Assembly (NCBI GenBank): GCA_037576195.1
Contig: CM075101.1
Span: 14,570,001 to 14,634,000 of the forward strand
DNA: 64,000 nt
Direction: 5' to 3'
Source: Phytoseiulus persimilis
Lineage: Eukaryota; Arthropoda; Arachnida; Mesostigmata; Phytoseiidae
Part shown: piece by piece, positions 46,151 through 57,028 of the stretch
Layout: the number at the start of each line of letters is the position of its first letter
Numbering within the stretch: position 1 is the stretch's first letter
Program-made: the position numbers and the translations under genes
The notes under the pieces: generated by a model
The model's database searches: none
What the model saw: the letters and a program-made list of their open reading frames with translations, nothing else
Told to the model about the DNA's origin: nothing

Positions 46151-48041
46151 GACGCAATCGTCCGGTCCAGGTGATGCCTGAGGTTTGAGATCATTCCCGG
46201 TGGGTCGCTTTAACGTCGGAGATCTTAAGGTGGTTTCCATCTCTCTGTCCAATGGTCTCGTGAATATTTCATCGTCGAGTATTTTCAGTTCTCAAATCAA
46301 ACTAGTCAGCCCAGGTTATTCCCTCCGAACACAACCTTATACATCAAAGAAATCTTGTGACAGACCATAGTCATCACTTTCATGGAGGTATAGTAGACAT
46401 TAATGCAGGTGATTTCGAAGGGGGCCTTTGCGCGGAAAGTTCGAGGATATAGCTCGATCACTCGTCCGATGAACCCCTCTTCATGGAGGCCCCCTTTCCT
46501 ATGAGCGTTCTCAAACCGCGTTCCCTATATGGAATGACCCTGACCCCAAAAGTCCTTCAGACGAAAACTGCTGAGGGATATGAAGAGTCCCTCATTCGGA
46601 AAGGCTTTCTTACAGAAAGTGCTTCAAATGGAAAGTCTCCTGTACGTGTGACTTTTTGCGAAAAAGAGAGTCAGTTCAGTACGGGAATCATTGGATGAAG
46701 TTCCGTCTCCGCCAGGATTCCCAAACTGCCAAACGTACGGAGCGCTCACGAACATTCCCTGCGCGAATACGAGGATCATCTCGGGAACTTCGGTACCCCC
46801 TATCATTCCCAATCACACGGGAGACCATTTCAACCCTAGAATCCCTGATAGTGCTCAATAACTCCGTAACTCATGGAGCCTCACAGACTGCAAATCCATG
46901 ATCCTCGGCCATGATTCGTGAGCTGGACCAAAGAGTCGTTTCTGATGCCGGTATCCATAAATGAAGAGCACGGTTTCGTAACTTTCTTGTGCGAAAATGT
47001 ATCGAGCCCCGCGGGATTGGCCCCTCATCGTTTTCTCCTGGACCCACGATGACTCCGAGACTCCAAGGTCGTCTGAAGGATCATCAAGCACATTAGCATC
47101 GTGCATGGAAAGTTGTGAAATTTTGATGGCAAACCTAGCCCCTCGAATTTCCATTTGCCGCCGTTCAATGGACTCTCTGAAGGCTCGAAACCGAGTGCTG
47201 AGAAACATGGAAACCCTGATCGCGTCAGCTTTGACTTCTGCTACGTCCACAGCGTTGGACGCATGGAAGCTGCTCAGGAGTGCATTCCTCTTGGAGCCCC
47301 CAGCTTTGTATTCTCAATAAAGTCGATGGTCAGGGACTGAGATCAAACTCCTGTAGACTCTGACGGAGATCGCTCCACACTTCCCACTTCATCCCGCTAC
47401 CGACATGGCTGTTGTCGATCGCCTGCTTTGCCTATTTACCTGCAAGAGTAAGGGCGTTCAGGGAATCTGTTGGGAGGGCGGCAAGTCTATTTCGACTTTC
47501 ATTTCGGAAATCCACAGCCGATGACGATCATCATCATCATGAAGCTCTAAGAGACAGATCCGGAGTTTGGGGAAGCATGACCCTTCATTCGCCTGTGCCG
47601 TTCCCTCGGTAGTTTAGTAAGACTAACGGACTCCGCCGTTGTGCGATAGAGCTGCTGCGAAGAACTACAGGAGTACTCATATCACGAAAACTCAAGTTTC
47701 GAACTCGGGCTCGAGTTTGGAGCTCTTGTGACGCCCAACGATGGGAGCAACAGAATTCGGACGCAACCTCGCGTCAGTTGACTTTCTGGCGAGCTTTCCA
47801 CACAAACTTACCGCGCTGAGGACCAGGTGCATACTCGATATTTGATGATCACGGATGCTCTCCAAATTTACGGCACGCTTCCCCTTGCTGCGGAGGTGTC
47901 GAGCAGTTCTCGTTTCCGCTCAGATCCTCGGAACGCGATACAGGTCACGCCGAGATGTTATCGGAAGCCGCGAGTCGAAAATCCTGTTTGGTTAGCGTCG
48001 GACTCCCGGAGATGACGAATGCGATTCGCTGGGATAACTTT

Positions 48042-48914
48042 AGCTGGAAGGATGGCGCATATTTTCCTCGTGAATTTTGTAAATCGGCTCAAATATTGCC
48101 TTTCTCTCTCAGCTTTTCTCAAAAAAAAACTGATCGACTAACTTCTGAAGTCGACCAATCGAATTCGGAAGTGCCAAGGTCGACGCAGTATAGGAGGGCT
48201 GCTAAGACGCCCGACAACTTCAGATTTCTAGCTCAGGATTTGTAAGATGGATCGTTTCAACTTGGCGTCAATAGCTGACCTCTCGACGGAACGCGTCATC
48301 GATGCATTCGCCCCTTATCTCCTCAGGGAAGCCGAATTAGAAAAATTTCCCGTTGGCAAAAATTTCTCGAATCGGTCCAAACTACCCAGCTTGAGAGATG
48401 CTGGGTCGATCCGGTCACTTTTCCTTTCATCCGAAAATCGAGCTCCTCTAGCTTTCTGTCCGTGAAAGAAAAACTGACTGAGCTCGATTTTCGGCTGGAG
48501 GAAGAAACGGTCGTATCGACCCCTGAACTTCCTCGTCGGGTAGTTTGGACCAATCTAAGAAAGTTTTTTGAATTCGGCTTCCCTGAGGAGTTACGTGCCG
48601 AAATGAAAACAGGACGCGATCTTGTCAGGAGGTCGATCTCGACGTCAAGGTTGAAACGATAGTTCGCCCTCCCTGCAAATCCCGGGCTATCTGGAGTTAC
48701 CGGGCTCTTGAGCAGGATCCTATCATGCGTCGACCTTGGCACTTCCGAATCCGATCCGTCGACTTCAGAAGTTTGTCGATGAGTTTTCCGAGAAATGTTG
48801 AAAAAAAAGCAACCTCTGAGCCGAATCACAAAACTCAATTTCTTCCCGATCCACAAAAGGAAGAAGAAAGGATTCAGAAAAGGGAGGAGAAAATGATGCG
48901 CCATCCTTCTAGCC
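48042..48914. repeat. Large imperfect palindrome (hairpin or foldback element)
   Basis: The left arm (48042-48445) is repeated in reverse complement as the right arm (48480-48914), so the 0.87 kb can fold into one hairpin. Closest blocks: AACTTCTGAAGTCGAC with ATTCGGAAGTGCCAAGGTCG (left about 48141-48185, right about 48722-48774), ATCGTTTCAAC (48251 / 48660), CCTCAGGGAAGCCGAATT (48321 / 48590), GGTCCAAACTA, and the outermost AAGGATGGCGCAT. The innermost stem CCGAAAATCGAGCTC is a perfect 15 bases (48431-48445 and 48480-48494) around a 34-base loop. Overall identity by eye is about 75%, with one extra block of some 45 bases in the right arm. Open frames run through it on both strands but share no known domain. 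Likely a foldback or MITE-type element, or an old inverted duplication; ends and target-site duplication are unclear. Confidence 0.8.
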
Positions 48915-50469
48915 ATCGAACGCAAAAAATAATTCCAGAATTGGATAATTTTTTACCGAGTTCTGAGCAAAAGAAGAGAGAGTGAGGAAAGTTCCCAAGT
49001 TACGGTGACCACCCTGTATATCTTCTATCGTCACTTCTGGAGTTTGTGAAAAGACCCTTGTAGGTCCACTTCAATGCGTTTCGGAACTTAAGCACCAGGC
49101 CGATCTCCACTTGCAACCAGGATTGAAGCTCATGCAGTCGCAATATTGGTCGGATACTTTGTCTCGATTTTCTCGACGTTGCTCTATGCAGGTGAATATG
49201 AAGGTGCAAGGACCTTCGTCGTTATGCAACATCCTCAAAATCGCTCGGGAATATTTTTGCTTCGGTGTCACGAAAATAAACGACGGATTTCGCTCTCAAA
49301 AATGTGTTTCTGATCGAATTTTCAGACAATACCAGCGCGGACTGGGCAGCATTTCGGCAGCAGAAGACGGACGGAATTCGTCTCGAGAAAGCAGAAACTC
49401 GAATGCGATAGCTTAATTCGTGCTTGATTTCACGAGGGCAGTACATTGGTGGAGAGCCGTATCACGGTACGGCTCCGAGTCGCCATGTCACGTCAAGATT
49501 GCACCACGCAGTCCACGTTTATTCGTGACTCGGATCGCCGCCGCACCATGGTTTCCCGAGTTCTCGGGAAACGAGCGATTTCGCTCCCTGAACGCGACCA
49601 GATGCGGTCGTGAACTATGGGAAGATTTCTTCGCTTTCCCAATCTGGCATCATAAAATAGACTAGAATAACAGGACTCTCAAACCGGGAAGTGCGATTAC
49701 CAGGATAGGAGGAGGAAACAAGTGGACGATACGACCGATTCGTGTGGTTGTTTGTTCGTTCCCTGAGGTATCAAGATGTTGTAAGTGCTTGTCGCCGTGG
49801 TTCAACTCGTCGAATCTCAAGTAGACGTTTGCTGTGAAGCTATCGTCGAGTACTCGAAGCCGAGGATGACACTTTCGAGAAGGAACAGACCACAATGGCT
49901 CGCGTGGGAGCACTTAATCTCGGGAAGGAGCTCGCTCACCCGCTGGTTGCCTGCCGCGGAGTGACACGAAGAGAGCCAGCAACGGTTTTGCTCGGGAAAG
50001 AAACTGCGCCATGAGAGGACAGCGGGGATAAACACTTCGACAATTGGCGTTTTATGATCGGGCCATGGCCGGAAGGAAACTGAAAAACTTGAGAGCGGCG
50101 TGGCAGAGAAAATGAACCGAAAAAATGATTGCGACGTTGTGTGGAACTAAGCGGAAAACAGCAACAGAGAGAATGAGACAAAGCGGAGAAGTATCGCCGC
50201 CCAATCTCCCGTTTGTCGACAACGGGAAGGAGCTGTTTTCGAACAGTTCTCTTCTTCGACCGTCTATCCGAGATCGAGCATCAACCAAGAGCCCAGTTCA
50301 GCCAGAGGAGCGAAGATGACTCGACTCTCGCTCGGGACATAGAAGAGGCCCATCAGTGATTCTCATAAAACACTAAACTCAAAGTTGCGTCAGAGAGCTT
50401 GTATTCCACTGACAGTCTCTTCGTCTCCGAAAGCATTGCCTCGTCACCGATTTTTCATGAGTAGTAGAA

Positions 50470-50898
50470 GTGCCACGGAGTGGGGAAGGAGAGAGGGAGC
50501 AAAAAGGTCCTACCCGCTCTGAAATCTCCGTACATCCATACCAAAATATGAACATGCAAAACTTCATGGTAATGCTCATCGATTTCAGCTCAAAGAAATG
50601 TGATGAATCTCTTTTCATTCACGTGAGGAACTGCTCGAGCATCGCCCGTCTGAAAGTCGAGCCCGATCCAGCAACGACCGTTGAGCTCGAGACTAAGGAG
50701 CGAACGCGTTATCGGAGCGATGCGTGGCGTGTTTCGCTCTCTTTAAATGATGTCATCGAATCCGAGGCTTCGAATGAGTGCTCAGTTCTGTCCAGGAGCT
50801 CGATGTTGTGTGCTTTGGTTCATGAGTACGAAACTCAAATCATCGAGCGTTCTCGTCTGATCCGGTGGTTCGAGAGATCATCATGGTCGCTCGCCTAA
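50470..50898 (+). CDS. Candidate terminal exon of an unidentified gene
   Basis: The frame is open for 142 codons; the part from MNMQNFMVMLIDFSSKKCDE at about 50548 onward has a protein-like balance (VEPDPATTVELETKERTRYR, WRVSLSLNDVIESEASNECS) and ends at TAA 50896-50898. AATAAA at 50988-50993 lies 90 bases further, with a second at 51047-51052, which is the arrangement expected of a last exon and 3' untranslated region. There is no recognised domain. Upstream exon and start are not identified, so the 5' border is uncertain. Confidence 0.35.
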   Translation: MPRSGEGEREQKGPTRSEISVHPYQNMNMQNFMVMLIDFSSKKCDESLFIHVRNCSSIARLKVEPDPATTVELETKERTRYRSDAWRVSLSLNDVIESEASNECSVLSRSSMLCALVHEYETQIIERSRLIRWFERSSWSLA

Positions 50899-50987
50899 GA
50901 CGTGAGCAGCGATTCCAGGGGATGAGAAGGAGAGCAAGAGACAAGGATAACACCGAGGCCTGCTCGAATGTGTACACGAATTACTGC

Positions 50988-50993
50988 AATAAA
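50988..50993 (+). terminator. AATAAA polyadenylation hexamer (second copy at 51047)
   Basis: AATAAA 90 bases after the stop codon of the candidate exon ending at 50898, followed by a T-rich stretch (CTCTTTTTGTTGTT) at about 51011-51024, as expected downstream of a cleavage site. A second AATAAA is at 51047-51052. Confidence 0.4.
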
Positions 50994-53320
50994 GTTTACG
51001 ACGGAGAGCGCTCTTTTTGTTGTTCCAAAACGTCTAAATCGCGAGCAATAAAATGAATTCTTCTGCGAGCATGTCGCAAGACAACAAGACCTCCACTATT
51101 GATATGGGTTTCTGTACCGATCGGGAACTGCTGTCCTTAGTTCCCAAGAAGGGACCCAACGCAGATGTTTTCAGGTCGGTTGTCAGCCGCGTCGAAGCGC
51201 TCTCCGGAGTTCTGTTTTTCCACCTCACAGAGCGGGAAGACTTGTTGAAGGACCGTGGGAGCAACACATGCTTTCCGGGTTCCGTTCGTTTCAAGCTTTC
51301 TCAAAGGTCACGGTTTTCAGCCCCGTGGATCTGGGTGTGACTTGCTCCTAATTATATTCTTCATTCAGGACGGAGTAGTTCAGGAGCGAGCGTTCTGCGG
51401 CGTCGGGGCCGCCCGTGTTTATATTTGGCAGGACGCTTACAAACTAGCTCCATGAAACTTGAGCCAATTCTCGGAATTAAATTCAGCACTCACCGATGTC
51501 GGACCGAGCTATTTCTCCTCGAAGTCCGCTGAGCTGAATCTCATTCCGACGCTGGAATAACCCCGGTCGGGAGGCGGCTCGAGCATAATGTTTGAAGTTT
51601 TCCTCAAACTTGATTATCATATATGCAGGTCCGCCGCGGAAGCTCCTCTTCCAATGGTAACACAAACAACTCAGCTCAAACATTGTCGTGGTACCGGTGG
51701 AGCAGACTTGTCGCCGCATTTTTCCCCGACCTGGAGCGGGTCAGTTGTTGACTCGTCAGTTAGAGACGTCTCCTCGAGGAGCGGAGAGCCTCGGAGCAGG
51801 CGCCGTAGTTCGTTCGGACCTGACCAGGGTCATCCCGAAGGCCACCCGGAAGATGTGAGCCCCGCCCGATGGATTCCCGCGAGGGAGGGAGTCCTTCCAG
51901 AACGAATAAGTCAATCAACCGTCTTGTCTCTGCATCCTCTCGATATTCCCCAAAAGTATGAATGCGCAGTTGCGGTCGTGCATTTGTCCCCTCGCATGAT
52001 TCGGACATGCAGCGATCGATTGGAGCGGAACACGTTGGAAACTTGTGAGCTCCGGATACGTTCCGTTGCCGGGGACCCCGGGCTCAAGTGCGAAAGCTGT
52101 TGCGCCGCTATACCACTGAATCGCCCGGATATCATCGATGTTTTCTGGGAGAGCTCTGGGCGGCTTCACGGAGCGCCCGCCGGGAATTCCCTGGAGAGAG
52201 TTTGAAATATGATACTTCGTGTCCATGGCGAGGAGATCAAATATTTACCCGGAACGAACTGCAGTGCTCATAGATAATTCATTAGCGCAGGTGTGTAGAG
52301 CAGAGTGAAGCACATCATGGAGTGCATGGAGAGCCGATCAGGGAAACGCTGTTTCCGAAAGCTGCTTCCGCTCCTCGAGGTGGGGCTTCCGCGAGAACGG
52401 CACCTGCTACTGATGCCTCGAACGACGGCCACCGACTTGTTGGCTATTCGATGACATCGCCGACGGTAGGACGAAGTCACTTGCGCGACGGACGGGCAAA
52501 TTGACGGGACGGCAGGGCGTTAGATGTTCTGCAGGACGGATGCAGGCAGACGCCGGACGTATGGCTAGATTCAATTATGAATTTCCTGCCTCCTTGCTTG
52601 TGCTCCCTGCGCTTGGGCGTTCCATTTGTTTGCCTTGATGAATGATTTTATCAATCTCTGACTCGCTTTCCATTCCGGGGACGACGCGTCGAGCGGCTTT
52701 TCTTAATTTAATTTGTTTCGAACAGATCTGTTGAACGATGACGCTGAATCTGAGATTGTTCTCCAAAGTCCATTCTGGATCCATCTGTCAAACACGTACA
52801 GTTAATCGACAGCGGATCGGACTGTTCGTCCTTTTCGCCATCGACCTAGCTTGCGTCGGTGCGGGCCAACTTGGAAGCTCTCCTTGCGAGCGGGATCGAA
52901 TCCTGTGTGCTCTGACGGCACTAGTTCGATGATTTGTCACTTCGCTAACTTTTTGCAAAGAAACGGCGATCCTTCGTTGGAACGTGAAAAGTTTCCGGCA
53001 ACTTGTCGGCGGACAGCTCGAATGTGCTCCCACGTGCTCCGAGTCTGGTTTAGACTAGATCGGAAGAGCAGCACGGGGGTCGGGTGTGTGCTGGCAGGGA
53101 CGATATTCTTGGAACGGACCCGCTCCCAGTGAGTCGGGACTCTGTGCTGGGATGTGCTCTGGTGTCTGCGTCCCCGGAATCCCCTCCTCCCGCTGTAAAC
53201 AGTGTTATCTCCTCTTCCTTCGTCAAGGTTATTAAGTCTGCGAATGAGGACAGATTGGGTTGTCGAAGAGCTTCGTCAGGGCTTCCCAACGGTTGCAAAA
53301 ATCTTATATTTGTTGCTGCC

Positions 53321-53454
53321 ATGCTCTCCGCGGCCATCGCTGTTCAGGCAGCTCCTCATCAGGACCTCGCTGATGACGATTCATGGAGATTGAAACGAAG
53401 ACGTTTCGAGCGGACGCTTCCATTTCTCCAGTTCCCGTCGGAGAATCGCTTTGT
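53321..53454 (+). CDS. Candidate secreted-peptide exon
   Basis: An ATG frame begins with the short hydrophobic run MLSAAIAVQAAP; upstream in the same frame the hydrophobic stretch continues (NLIFVAAM), so the true start may be in an earlier exon. It is followed by an acidic linker HQDLADDDSW, the basic cluster RLKRRR, and FERTLPFLQFPSENRFV up to a strong donor (TTTGT|GTAAGT). Signal peptide, acidic spacer, polybasic cleavage site and short peptide is the layout of neuropeptide or hormone precursors. The peptide does not match any arthropod neuropeptide family that I can recall. No following exon was found. Confidence 0.3.
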
Positions 53455-55669
53455 GTAAGTCAGTGCGAGGGCCCGACGAGGAAAGACCAGATCAGGCGTG
53501 GCCGAATCGAACCGCACAGTTCAGAGAAACCTCCGCGCCGATTGGGAAAACGCGTCGATCCACAGTCTGATCTAAAATGAGTTCGATCTTCGCCGGAGAT
53601 TGGAATCTCTCCCTGGAGCAGAGCTAGGATTCTTTATGTCGGAAACCTCGTCCAACGTCCATGACGACGACAGAGAGGGAAAAACATGTCGCTCAGTGCG
53701 GCACCTTCTCATCATCATGGAGCGGCGCAGGGTGACATCAATAAGTTGGTCAGAGTCGTGAGCTTCGCCACCTGGCGAAATGAGTGTGGATTGCCGCCGT
53801 TGGCGCGCCGCCGCCTCTCGCTATTGCTTGGCGGCTGTCACAAACAGAAATTGTGAGCAAGTGCAAACTGAGTTTTCGATTTGGAGCTTCAACGACAGTC
53901 CCGCAATCATTGCCGGCAAATAGGAGACGACCCCGATGACGACGTCTGCCACCAGCCCGCCCGCTTCTGGCGACGGAGAAACCTGGGGTTTCGTCGTTCC
54001 CTCTCTCGGAATCAGGGCCCTGACCGGCGTGGTGAATTCCAGAACGGGATAACGCTCGGAACAGTTGTGCGTGATCAAGGCTTTGAATACAGCATCTGCG
54101 CGCGGCTTGTCCCGAGAGCTGGCGGCGATCCTCCGACAATTCAGAAAAAAGTAGTTAGACACTTCCAAATCATCCCTCATCCGAATCGTGTAGTTCCGAC
54201 GGACGTAGCAACACTTGACGGGGACATATTAGGAGTGAAACTCCTCATCACCCGTTCCCCTTCTGCAGGAAGCTGACGACGGAGTGCCGAGAGGTCTATT
54301 CCGATATCTCACTCTCGCAATGTTGGCTCTGTCGATGCGTCCTGAACTCGCGTATAGAGTGTAGTCAGATCAGATACTTCGTTCGATTGTGATTCCGAGC
54401 CCAGTGGACGGATTTCCATTCATCTTTCCGGTGTAGCTCATTCATTGAACCAGAACTTGGCGCCAACCAATTGTTTCCATTCTTCTTGGATTCGATTTCA
54501 AAAAGATCCATGGAATTTGGCGATCCTTCTTCTCATAAAATTCAAAGAGCTCGCTGATTTTCTACAGTCGGCGCAGCTGAGCTCGCTCGATGGGACGTTG
54601 AAAGATGTACACCTCAGGAAAAGCCCCTAACGAGCGGGAATATGAGAATGTCACCACGTGAGCAGGTGCCGCGTAACTCCTGGAACGTTTTTTTCTCAAT
54701 TTTCGGAAAAACTGGTTTCTGCTCAAAAATCGCATGCTGAAGCTGCTGATCCCCCTCACATCCAACGGATTAGACTTTCCCGGTCGATTTCCCCGTCGTC
54801 GAAATTCGACTCCCGCCCCGTATGGTCGGTTTCCGGCGAGAAAACTAGAGAAACGAACGATTTTTCATGGCGATTTCTCCATGTCTCGGCTCGTTGGTTC
54901 TTCCCAGTCGAAAGCGGGATGCTGCTCACACCGGACACCCCTCCAAATCACATCGGGCCAGATCAGCTGCGCCGCCTGTGGGAAATGGCGAGCTCTCTGA
55001 GTTTTCGGGGGAGGAATCGCCACAAAGCTCCAGTCTATTGAATGAGCTACATTCCGAGAGGAAAAATCCCGAACCCGATACGACATGACTGAGAGTCTCC
55101 ATGGTTTGTCAGGCATAGCAAGAGCTGCGGTGCGCTACCCACAAGAGCGCGGAACGAGGGCTCGCAACCGCCTCACGGCAGCTCACGCAGTCGCCGTGGG
55201 TCCGATCCCCGCCTCTGGCTGTTCTTTCAGGTTTCCGAAAGGGCGGCAACCTATTCCATGCTGAAGATGTGCTTCGGCAGTCGGTGTGCTTCGTCTCGGG
55301 GTGTTAGCAGCAGTCAACTCATTTCGAATGAGTCTCCCAAGGTGGGCATTTCCCTCAAGGATCATTGTCGGCTTCAGCTGGGCTCTGCTCCTGAATATGA
55401 ACGATCATCTACGGCGTATCTCACCCAACCCCATCTTGCAGTCCACGGTTTCCTCTGTCGCCACCCCGTGTGGCTGGGCTCTCGACTCGCTCTACAGCCC
55501 CAATTTGCTCGGCCTCGATTCAATTCAGACATTCCAGGGCCCCTCCCAGGTGATCGGGAATCGGATCCAATGTTTTCCGATTCGATCTGGCACCTCTCTA
55601 CGCCATCCTTAAGTTCAATTTCCCGAGACAAGCTTTGGAAGTTGATTGAAAAAATTGATTGCATGTATA

Positions 55670-57028
55670 CTACGTAATAGAACTTAGTTCACCGAGTTCT
55701 TCAAGTCTTGGCCTCGATTCACGGAACAAAGCATGATAGCGGGGACATCCTTCTCCACAAAACTTGCATATACATTCGTCGTTTGGTTTGTGGCGTCCGG
55801 GGGTGATGCAGAGCTTGTGGTGGTAGCCGTTCACCAGGTAACGTGTGAATAAGTGTCTTTTGGGGACATCGGCTTGCTCCAACTCTCTTTGCATTCCATG
55901 ATGGGGTCACCCTCCAGGATTTCTCTCGTCTCCGCTACTTTTTGCCTCCACTCGTCCATGAAAACCTGTCGTCAATGTCACCTTCACGTACAGTCTCGAG
56001 ATTTCGACGAAGGGTGTGTCGATGCCAGCTAGTATATACACATATCTGTAACGACTGCTTTTGGAGATTCTGAGTACCATCTTCATATATGAGCAGTAAC
56101 ATTTCTCCAGCGTGATGAAATTTCCCGAAGTTAGGTGATGCCATAGTCTTCACATTCCGTAGCCAAGCTTGGGCATTGCTTTGATGCTGAACAGTTTCTT
56201 TGCCGTTTCGACCGATGGGAGGTAGGGGTCTCCCATTTCAGCGTGCATAGCGGTGACTGTTTTACGGCAAACTTCCTCGATATGGTTGGTGAAACGGGTT
56301 CCCGTCGTTTGCAGTCGGATGCCTGGGTTCTTTGCGCTTGTCACGAACTCGAGTGTTTTTCCTTTCCATAAGATACGATCTCGTTTGCTTAGATGCCCCC
56401 CTCTTCTCAGCTTCATGACCATCATCTGAATTATTTGGATTCGATAGCAGCTTCCCCCTTTCGAGGTGGAAGCCGACAATCTCCAACATTTTCTGCAGTT
56501 GGTTCCGGTTCTTATGCATGATCAGGATATCATCAGAGAACATCGCGATTGTTCCCGTCCTGAATTCGTTATTAAACTGTGGAAGTTCACTATGAGTTTG
56601 TGACCTGGCCCCAGTTTGGGATGTTTTGTCACTCCGAGTTCGTACGCCTGCAAGCCGGCGAGGCAACCGGCCGCTGCCTGGGTACCTTTTTGGTCTGGAA
56701 TTGGCTGACCGTGGCAGCGCTCCGAGCTCGTCCCGTTGGTCGCTTTCAGAACGGCATATTTTCCGACCGATGATTCTCCGGAGGTCCCTCTTCTGCGCGT
56801 TTGTGGTGAATAATGTGTCTCGGTTTGGCCCCCGTCTTGCCAGAGACAAATGTCGGGTGGCTGCTCGGTAGGTTCGTCGGCCTCGCTTGGCTGGTCTCCG
56901 ACGCCATCCCTCGAATTACACGGTTTGTACATTGAGAGGAACGGAGACCACGAATATGGAAGGGGGAGGGCTCCGGAGAACGGACAAAGTTCCCTTCCTT
57001 TCCCCAGCTCTACGTCCCCTGGCTCCAT
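55670..57028 (-). mobile_element. Degenerate non-LTR retrotransposon (LINE), 5'-truncated
   Basis: On the minus strand, pieces of a LINE reverse transcriptase appear in order but in shifting frames. The catalytic segment AMFSDDILIMHKNRNQLQKM is near 56550-56490 (F-S-D-D where most have Y/F-A-D-D). It is followed by the thumb-like part GKTLEFVTSAKNPGIRLQTT near 56390-56310 and KKLFSIKAMPKLGYGM near 56200-56150. The C-terminal zinc-binding motif CKFCGEGCPRYHAL follows near 55780-55740, with a stop at about 55670. The C-terminal cysteine-histidine motif points to the R1/I/Jockey-like clades. At least two frame changes and a missing N-terminal part of the polymerase show that it is dead. Sequence above 56850 that may be its remnant is unclear, so the left/right borders are approximate. 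No poly-A tail was identified. Confidence 0.75.

Larger units (their letters stand above)
44391..48041. other. Unassigned 3.7 kb with several protein-like frames
   Basis: Besides 45368-45901, the minus strand has an open frame at 46855-47250 with a balanced composition (SMFLSTRFRAFRESIERRQM, MRGQSRGARYIFAQESYETV) and another at 46624-46812 (EMILVFAQGMFVSAPYVWQF). They may be neighbouring exons of one minus-strand gene, but no donor and acceptor in phase joined them. About 46055-46150 is a purine-rich (GA) low-complexity tract, read on the minus strand as Ser/Pro-rich sequence. An AATAAA on the plus strand near 47318 lies in another open frame. No family was recognised. Confidence 0.3.
48915..55669. 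other. No recognised gene; three candidate exons
   Basis: The candidates at 50470-50898 and 53321-53454 are listed separately. A further frame at 51053-51340 (+) starts MNSSASMSQDNKTSTIDMGF and reaches a possible donor (TTTCAG|GTCGGT) near 51172. At 52738-52932 (+) a hydrophobic stretch IGLFVLFAIDLACVGAGQLG resembles a signal peptide but has no ATG close before it. Nothing here matches a known family, and several frames overlap on opposite strands. Confidence 0.35.

Noticed and set aside
55110-55215. A possible tRNA gene (a GGTCCGATCCC-like B box near 55200)
   Set aside because: No A box at the right distance, and no cloverleaf with a seven-base acceptor stem could be drawn.
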